Below, piece by piece: positions 58,706 through 64,000 of a DNA stretch of 64,000 nucleotides. A model generated the notes under the pieces. That model had not been told where the DNA came from. It saw only the letters and a list, made by a program, of their open reading frames with translations, and ran no database searches. Source of the stretch: CALMEH01 sp031409875 (lineage in GTDB: Bacteria; Acidobacteriota; Blastocatellia; Pyrinomonadales; Pyrinomonadaceae); the NCBI GenBank assembly GCA_031409875.1, contig JANNYB010000170.1:15529-79528 (forward strand), given 5' to 3'. Position numbers and translations under genes: made by a program. How positions within the stretch are numbered: position 1 is the first letter of the stretch; each line of letters begins with the position of its first letter.

Positions 58706-59341
58706 TCATTTGACGTTAGTCGGAACTTCGATTTTTGGTTCTTTGTCGTAATCAAACTTGAGAGTTCGCTTAGAACCATCTTTTTCAACAATTTGTATGG
58801 GCAAGCCTGTGTCGGGGGAAACCGATATGACTACTCTTGAAGGACCCATATATGAAAATACTTCTTTTCCATCAATATTTTCCTTACTTAAAAACACAAC
58901 ATCCGTAACTTGTCCTTTTTCGACACGAGAATATAATCCGCCTAAAACAGCCGAAAGATTGTCCTTCATTTCGATTGGTCTGACTTCTTCCCTTTTTTGG
59001 TATGGGGTTTGTGAAAGTGCTTTTGAGTCAACTTCCCCGGTATCATATGTAGTTTTTCCAATCCAAATAGTATTTGATGAGATATTATCTGACTTGCTAA
59101 TAAAATATCTCGTCATCTTATCGGGAGCGATAAACTTAATACTTTTATTCTGATTATATTCAGGAAGATTTTCCTCCATATTAAAAAACTTGGCTTCATT
59201 TAACTTCTTCAAAGCGTTCAAATATGTTTCTTTCGGATCGGATTTTTCCGACACGACATTTGATTTTAATACTTTGCATCCAAGCGAAAAAATCGCCGAG
59301 ATTATTAAAATTAAAATTGTTGATGTTATACTTTTTTTCAT
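58706..59341 (-). CDS. lipoprotein of unknown function
   Basis: 211 residues. ATG 59341 has GGAGC upstream; the longer frame to 59416 lies in a repeat. A lipobox (FSLGC) ends the signal at about residue 22, so it is anchored to a membrane. The mature part has two regions, ETYLNALKKLNEAKFFNMEE and a beta-rich C-terminus (VISVSPDTGLPIQIVEKDGS); the latter resembles LolA/LppX-like or outer-membrane-lipoprotein-sorting-type folds, but I am not certain. It lies next to an IS110 copy. Confidence 0.7.
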   Translation of the reverse strand: MKKSITSTILILIISAIFSLGCKVLKSNVVSEKSDPKETYLNALKKLNEAKFFNMEENLPEYNQNKSIKFIAPDKMTRYFISKSDNISSNTIWIGKTTYDTGEVDSKALSQTPYQKREEVRPIEMKDNLSAVLGGLYSRVEKGQVTDVVFLSKENIDGKEVFSYMGPSRVVISVSPDTGLPIQIVEKDGSKRTLKFDYDKEPKIEVPTNVK

Positions 59342-59367
59342 AATTTTTTTGCTCCTTTTCTCATTTC

Positions 59368-59568
59368 GATGAATTGCCGTTTGCTTTAGCTGACGGATTC
59401 TAAGTTGACAAGCCAAGCGGCTTTAGCCAAATTACTGAAAAATAAATAAAATCATTTTCGTTTTAGCGTCAATCAGGCTAAAGCCGAAAGGAATTTATTT
59501 TTTTATTCGGCTAAAGCCTTGTTCATTGATTTGCTTGTCCGTCAGCTAAAGACTGACGGCAATTCATC
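59368..59568. repeat. nested inverted repeat with GGCTTTAGCC units
   Basis: Outer arms GATGAATTGCCG...GCTTTAGCTGACGG (59368-59397) and near complement (59538-59568), with inner GGCTTTAGCC/GGCTAAAGCC copies near 59419, 59477 and 59508. Occupies most of the 302-base gap between the two lipoprotein genes. Confidence 0.85.
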
Positions 59569-59643
59569 AAGAAATTTCAAACTACATTACTTTTAATTCA
59601 CTACCTTCTTTTGAAATACTTTTCGGGAACTTTCGCTCGCCTG

Positions 59644-60054
59644 TTATCTTTCGGTAATCCATAAACCGTCTGTTTTGTGCATTCGGAGAGTTTCTTTGGT
59701 GGCGGTTTTGTCTTCCCGCAAGAGCGTGAGCGAAACGCTCGCGTTGTCGCCGTTAATTTCTTCTTTGTCAATGATTATTTTTTCCAGTTTGGATTTGTTC
59801 GATTCGGGTTTCGGCGCACTTTCGCATTTTTGTCGAAACTCGTCTTCGGTCGGCATTTTATCAACTGCCGGATTGCGGGTTTTATCGCGTTTGGTAATTT
59901 CCGTTCCATACTTGGCAAGCCAACCGCAATCGCGGTCTTCGATTGCCTGCAAAGCTCTTTTGGCAACTGCGCCGGGTGTTGAAGGAATACTCGAACAACT
60001 CGTCATCAAACTCAAAACCGCCAAAATTGCGGCGTAACATAATTTATTTTTCAT
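59644..60054 (-). CDS. lipoprotein, DUF4878-like
   Basis: 136 residues. Lipobox MTSC at Cys20, then TPGAVAKRALQAIEDRDCGW, the start of a small NTF2-like domain as in DUF4878 lipoproteins, and a C-terminal beta part (NASVSLTLLREDKTATKE). Membrane-anchored, probably periplasmic. It lies 16 bases downstream of the CSLREA gene on the same strand, so the two are probably co-transcribed. Confidence 0.75.
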   Translation of the reverse strand: MKNKLCYAAILAVLSLMTSCSSIPSTPGAVAKRALQAIEDRDCGWLAKYGTEITKRDKTRNPAVDKMPTEDEFRQKCESAPKPESNKSKLEKIIIDKEEINGDNASVSLTLLREDKTATKETLRMHKTDGLWITER

Positions 60055-60070
60055 AATTTTCTCCTGTTTT

Positions 60071-61531
60071 CTACTTTCTTAATTCCGACTGCGCGACAAA
60101 ATCTTCATTCGTCAAATCTTCGCTCAGATTAACGGCGCGAGTCGGTTCGGCAAACGTAAATCGTTTTGAATTGACGCTCAAAATATAAGTTTCGCCGACG
60201 GGTAAATCTTGGAAATTGTAATAGCCGAAAGGAGTTGTTACGGCGAATGAAGTTTCGCCGTTTTGATTGGTGAGAGAAACGCGAACATTGCGGATGCCGT
60301 TTCCGTTTGATGTGGTAATTCGTCCGTTGATGGTTGCGGTTGCGGCGGTTGGGTTGAAGTCCGAGTAAGCTCCGATAGTCATCGGATAGCCGACTCTTGT
60401 CATCAGGCGTTGATCGGTAGTTATATTTATCGGTGCGTTGAAAAGGGAACAAGTGGCGGTGCGGACGCACGATTGTCCGGCAGCAATCGCCGACGAACCC
60501 GCAAGAAGTTCTTTCGTATCGGTTGGTCCGCCATTATTTTGTAAAGGTCCGAGATTAACCGATGAAGTGTTAAGTATATCGCTCGCAGTAAATCCGAAAA
60601 AGATTCGATAATTCGGTCCGATTATATTTGTTCCGCCGGAATTAAATGTGCTGTCAACATTAGACGGCGTTGCTCCGGCAAAGTTGTTGGCGACAATCGT
60701 ATTTCTAATCTTTGCCGATGTGGTGGAATAGAAACCGCCGACTCCGTTGTTCGCACCCACATTGTTGACAATTGTGCAGTTGGTTACGGTCAAAGAAGAA
60801 TTTCCATGTGTTAAACCGCCGGCATCGTTGGTTGAATTTGTAAAGTTTCCTGAAATTGTCGTGTTCGTTATACTTGAAATAGCTCCACCTGCCGTAAATA
60901 TTCCGCCGGCAATTCGATTGCTTATATTGGCTGAAATTAACGAGTTTGTAACGACCAAATTATTGGCGGAATGAATCCCGCCCGAACCATCCGCCCAATT
61001 ATCGCTGATCGTAGAATTATTGATTGTTAAAAAGTTATTAGAAAAAATGCCGCCGCCGTTGAAGTTGGTTTTGCCGTAACGTATCGTCACATTATTAATA
61101 GTCGAGTTAGAGGCATTGTTTATAACTCGGTCAATTCCGTCGCCGTTGGTGCCGTTCGTGCTTCTGGTTGTGCCGGCTTGAATAAATGTTGTTCGAGCGT
61201 TTGCACCAATTATGGTTACAGGCTTGTTAAGGTTCAAATCTCCTTGTGCTTCATCAGTAACGCCAAGTGAATTCGGGCGTGTCAGAGTGTAAATTCCGCT
61301 CGGCAAAATAATTGTATTACTCGACTGATTAAGAAAATTAATTTCCATAATCGCCGCCCGCAAAGTGCATTGGTTAAGAAAATCGCCTGAACAAATGCCA
61401 TCACCCAGTAATGTGTCGGGAACATCTTCAGTATCATTCACCGTAAAAGTTGCCGCTTGAATGCCTGAAATAATTGTCATAGTCATCAAAAAGATAACTG
61501 CAAATTGCGCGATTTTGATTTTCATATTCAT
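60071..61531 (-). CDS. secreted CSLREA-type parallel beta-helix protein with carboxypeptidase-like C-terminal domain
   Basis: 486 residues. Signal peptide at about 3-26. The CSLREA-type segment (FTVNDTEDVPDTLLGDGICS, then QCTLRAAIMEIN) is followed by a right-handed beta-helix (INNSTISDNW, ITNTTISGNF). The last about 90 residues (TINGRITTSNGNGIRNVRVS, FGYYNFQDLPVGETYILSV) form a carboxypeptidase-regulatory-like domain. AGAAGAG before ATG 61531 fixes the start. Likely surface or extracellular; binding or polysaccharide contact is possible, enzyme activity not evident. Confidence 0.85.
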   Translation of the reverse strand: MNMKIKIAQFAVIFLMTMTIISGIQAATFTVNDTEDVPDTLLGDGICSGDFLNQCTLRAAIMEINFLNQSSNTIILPSGIYTLTRPNSLGVTDEAQGDLNLNKPVTIIGANARTTFIQAGTTRSTNGTNGDGIDRVINNASNSTINNVTIRYGKTNFNGGGIFSNNFLTINNSTISDNWADGSGGIHSANNLVVTNSLISANISNRIAGGIFTAGGAISSITNTTISGNFTNSTNDAGGLTHGNSSLTVTNCTIVNNVGANNGVGGFYSTTSAKIRNTIVANNFAGATPSNVDSTFNSGGTNIIGPNYRIFFGFTASDILNTSSVNLGPLQNNGGPTDTKELLAGSSAIAAGQSCVRTATCSLFNAPINITTDQRLMTRVGYPMTIGAYSDFNPTAATATINGRITTSNGNGIRNVRVSLTNQNGETSFAVTTPFGYYNFQDLPVGETYILSVNSKRFTFAEPTRAVNLSEDLTNEDFVAQSELRK

Positions 61532-61563
61532 AAATTTTCTCTTCTGCTCGATTGCGGAAACAC

Positions 61564-61611
61564 GCACGAAGTAAGTGTGTATGCGCCCTTACTTCGTGCG
61601 GGCTTCTGCAT
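61564..61611. repeat. diverged copy of the GCACGAAGTAAG inverted repeat
   Basis: GCACGAAGTAAG (61564-61575) and its complement (61588-61599); the right arm extends to CGGGCTTCTGCA as in 54547-54611, while the left arm has decayed. Confidence 0.85.
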
Positions 61612-61700
61612 TTATTGCTATAATCGGTTTATTGAATTAAAATAAATATTCCCCGAATTAATATTTGCGTAATTTTAGTTTTTCAACGCCCGAAAAGTCT

Positions 61701-61728
61701 TTAGGAAGTTCTTAGGAAGTTCTTAGAA
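61701..61728 (+). promoter_or_regulatory. triple 11-bp direct repeat, candidate winged-helix operator
   Basis: TTAGGA at 61701, TTAGGA at 61712 and TTAGAA at 61723 lie exactly 11 bases apart; the last ends 5 bases before the ATG at 61734. Same core, period and distance as at 38390-38418. Confidence 0.75.
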
Positions 61729-61733
61729 TTGTT

Positions 61734-63848
61734 ATGTCCTTATCTGTCAACAATTTATATGAGTTCGGAGATTTTCGTTTAAATGTTCGGGAAAAACATT
61801 TAGTTCACGGCGAAGACAAAATTCCGCTTGCGCCGAAGATTTTTGCGGTGCTGATTTTACTGGTCGAAAACAGCGGAAAATTAATTACCAAAGAAGAATT
61901 GTTGAACGAGGTTTGGGCAGGAAGTTTTGTCGAAGAAAGCAGTCTGACTTTTACCGTCAGCCAACTTCGCAAGATTTTGGAAGATGATTCCAGAAAGCCG
62001 AAATTTATCGAAACGATTGCCAAGCGCGGTTATCGTTTTATCGCCGAAGTTAAAATCAAACAAGATAAAGTCGAAACAATCGAAAGTCTGCCGAAACCTG
62101 TTAGTCCGGTCAGTAATGTCAGAAAATATCGTCTGCCGATTATTGCTTTAATTATTGGTTTGATTACGACCGTCGTGTTTGCTTCGTGGTATGTGCGGAA
62201 AAATAACTCGCAACTTATTTCGTCAATCCTTTCCGATTCAATGGTTTCCAAACAAATTACCGACCGCGGAACGTCCGGGAGTTCGGCTATTTCGCCTGAC
62301 GGAAAATTTGTCATTTATCCAAATATGATCAATGGAAAATCGAGTCTGTGGCGATTGCAACTCGATAATTCCGAAAAGGTTCAGATTCTGCCGCCGACTG
62401 ATGATGAATACAGCATTTCGACAATTTCGCACGATAACGAATATGTTTATTTCACCCGAAAAAGAGACCGAACTGTTGCATATGATATTTTCCGAATCCC
62501 CGTTTTTGGCGGCGTTCCGACCAAAATAATCAATCAAACGGAAGGCGTTTTCAGTCTTTCGCCCGATGATAAACAATTTTCTTTTGTGCGTTGTTCGCAC
62601 GGAAACGATGATTATTGTTCGTTGTATATTGCCGATAATGACGGAAAAAATGAACGAAAATTGATTACAAATCCGAATCCGTTTTTGATTACCGATAATC
62701 AATTTTCACCTGACGGAAAGACCGTCGCTTTTGCTCACGGACAATCTTTTAATTTTTCAAAAGAGTTTAATTTGTCGGAATTTGACCTCGCCAGCGGTGA
62801 AGTTCATCCGATTCTAATCAACCAATTTTTTCACATCAAAAACCTCAAATGGCTTCCCGACGGACAAAATTTTTTGGCAGTAGGTTCGAGAAATGCCGGA
62901 GAATCTACCAGCATTTGGTTGATTGACAGAGCCGGAAAAATTGAACTAATCAGCAGAAATCCAAATAAATATGTCAGTTTGAGCGTCAGTCAAGACGCAT
63001 CCAAAATCGTGGCGACCGAAGCGCACAGCGATTTCAAATTGTATCTTGCCGCAGTTGATAATCCCGACAAATTTACCGCTTTAGCCGAATCTCGCGGGAG
63101 AGTTTCTTTCACGCCAAACGGCAAAATAGTCTATGCTGCCGCGTCTTCGACCAACAATAATATTTGGGAAATGGACGCGGACGGCAATAATCAGCGGCAA
63201 TTGACCAATGATATAAGTGTAAATTACAACCCATTCGTGACACCTGACGGGAAGTTTATTTTTTTTACATCCAGCCGCGCTGGTTCAAACCAAGTTTGGC
63301 GAATGAATTCCGACGGCTCAAATCAACTCCAAATTACCAAAACGGAAGGCGGCAGTCCGCTTGCAATTTCGGCTGATGGAAAAATGATTTATTACAAATC
63401 TTCGTTAAATGATAATTTGTGGCAAGTCCCGTTTGACGGCGGCGAGGAAAAGTTGTTATTTGAGAAAGTCAAACAGGAGTTCACCTTTTCGCCTGATTCT
63501 AAAAGGGTTGCAATGTTTGAAAGAAGCAACGGCGAGCTAATGCTCAAGATTTTTTCGGTGGAAACAAAACAAGTAGAAAAAGAATATCCAATGGCTGAAA
63601 AAAATCTGTCACCTGATGAAGCGTTGGTTTGGTCTCCTGACGGAAATTTTATCCTCTACACGGCTGAATATGAGGGCAAAAACACCTTCTTATTTTCACA
63701 AAATCTGAGTCAAGCAACGCCCGATAAAATTGCTGATTTAGGAACTGATTTCACCGTTGAAATGGCAATTTCGCCCGACAGCAAACAATTTGCCTTCACA
63801 CGCGGACGCTGGAATTACGATTCAGTTTTGATTACCGGCGCGAAGTAA
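61734..63848 (+). CDS. winged-helix (OmpR/PhoB-type) membrane regulator with TolB-like propeller
   Basis: 704 residues. Residues 8-105 form a Trans_reg_C winged helix (PLAPKIFAVLILLVENSGKL, ETIAKRGYRFIAEV), with a membrane helix at about 135-157 (IIALIIGLITTVVFASWYV). The rest is a TolB/PD40 propeller (SPDGKFVIYPNM, SPDDKQFSFV, TPDGKFIFFTSS, SPDSKRVAMF). Like the 36540 protein it puts the DNA-binding part in the cytosol and a sensor outside. Its promoter region carries the same 11-bp repeats. Targets unknown. Confidence 0.88.
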   Translation: MSLSVNNLYEFGDFRLNVREKHLVHGEDKIPLAPKIFAVLILLVENSGKLITKEELLNEVWAGSFVEESSLTFTVSQLRKILEDDSRKPKFIETIAKRGYRFIAEVKIKQDKVETIESLPKPVSPVSNVRKYRLPIIALIIGLITTVVFASWYVRKNNSQLISSILSDSMVSKQITDRGTSGSSAISPDGKFVIYPNMINGKSSLWRLQLDNSEKVQILPPTDDEYSISTISHDNEYVYFTRKRDRTVAYDIFRIPVFGGVPTKIINQTEGVFSLSPDDKQFSFVRCSHGNDDYCSLYIADNDGKNERKLITNPNPFLITDNQFSPDGKTVAFAHGQSFNFSKEFNLSEFDLASGEVHPILINQFFHIKNLKWLPDGQNFLAVGSRNAGESTSIWLIDRAGKIELISRNPNKYVSLSVSQDASKIVATEAHSDFKLYLAAVDNPDKFTALAESRGRVSFTPNGKIVYAAASSTNNNIWEMDADGNNQRQLTNDISVNYNPFVTPDGKFIFFTSSRAGSNQVWRMNSDGSNQLQITKTEGGSPLAISADGKMIYYKSSLNDNLWQVPFDGGEEKLLFEKVKQEFTFSPDSKRVAMFERSNGELMLKIFSVETKQVEKEYPMAEKNLSPDEALVWSPDGNFILYTAEYEGKNTFLFSQNLSQATPDKIADLGTDFTVEMAISPDSKQFAFTRGRWNYDSVLITGAK

Positions 63849-63873
63849 GAATATCTCTGCTAGGGCGAACGCA

Positions 63874-64000
63874 TTAAAATTGTAAAACTTTAAGCAAGTA
63901 ATTTTCATTCCAACCGGCTTTCTTGCGTTTGCCTTCGATTCCTCTTTTACAGGTTTTTTCTTGCTTCAACAGATTTATTCCGATGTGCCGCAGCGTGGCT
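63874..64000 (-). CDS. ISAs1-like transposase, C-terminal fragment (5' end off the window)
   Basis: 41 codons and a stop at the right edge: ATLRHIGINLLKQEKT, then GKRKKAGWNENYLLKVLQF, matching the C-terminus of ISAs1-family transposases (LRR..LNLL, KR..AGW...YLL.VL). The rest lies right of the window. TAGGGCGAACGCATT at about 63861 may be the element's terminal inverted repeat. It sits 25 bases after the winged-helix gene. Confidence 0.7.
   Translation of the reverse strand, partial: ATLRHIGINLLKQEKTCKRGIEGKRKKAGWNENYLLKVLQF

Overview
The window looks like a chromosomal segment of an Acidobacteriota bacterium, probably class Blastocatellia (Pyrinomonadaceae-like). This is inferred from the mix of gene types: OmpR-type winged-helix proteins fused to TPR or TolB-propeller domains, CSLREA/beta-helix proteins, secreted proteins ending in FG-GAP/VCBS repeats, a bundled PilMNOPQ operon and moderate GC. 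No rRNA, tRNA or CRISPR array was seen. No marker gene in the window fixes the taxonomy.

Layout. 1-6 kb: a partial XRE regulator, a MATE exporter, an AT-rich Ser/Thr kinase islet and a DinG-type helicase. 6-12.5 kb: a secreted M36 metalloprotease and a CxxCH protein, both with FG-GAP repeats. 12.7-23.7 kb: type IV pilus genes, all on the minus strand (pilM-N-O-P-Q, terminator, then four pseudopilin-type genes). 24.3-29 kb: a possible effector/partner pair, then five overlapping genes (acyl-CoA dehydrogenase, MNT, HEPN, GNAT, alpha/beta hydrolase). 29-42 kb: a frameshifted beta-helix protein, two response regulators beside a disrupted sensor kinase, a winged-helix TPR regulator and a large SBBP/FG-GAP protein. 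42-46 kb: a kinase-like phosphotransferase, SerA, a TIGR01777 oxidoreductase and a small S26 peptidase. 46-52 kb: a storage-lipid neighbourhood (lipase, WS/DGAT acyltransferase, two phasins, PhaR with candidate operators). 52-64 kb: class I HMG-CoA reductase, secreted proteins, an IS110 element with a candidate bridge RNA, a winged-helix TolB-propeller regulator and the end of an ISAs1-type transposase.

The most unusual signal lies between and inside the genes. Four repeat systems recur. (1) REP-like palindromes with a GTCAGAAC...GCGGTAGCG core occur in intergenic DNA and, at three places, inside open reading frames; all three are read in the same frame, giving L-S-E-x-x-A-V-A. (2) A superfamily of compound inverted repeats has outer arms GTTYRGAGT...ACTCYRAAC, a covarying middle hairpin around TTTA, and usually a GCCAGCGAAGCG core. 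(3) At least nine loci carry 4-5 copies of a locus-specific heptamer, like cyanobacterial STRRs; two are inside coding sequence and one fills the whole gap before a pilin-gene start codon. (4) Triple 11-bp direct repeats with a TTAGRA core end exactly 5 nt before the ATG of both winged-helix regulator genes. Repeat arms also supply stop codons to several genes.

Two genes are visibly broken. A 71-bp partial duplication splits a 954-codon beta-helix gene. A sensor kinase gene carries a frameshift plus an in-frame TGA just before its phospho-acceptor histidine motif.
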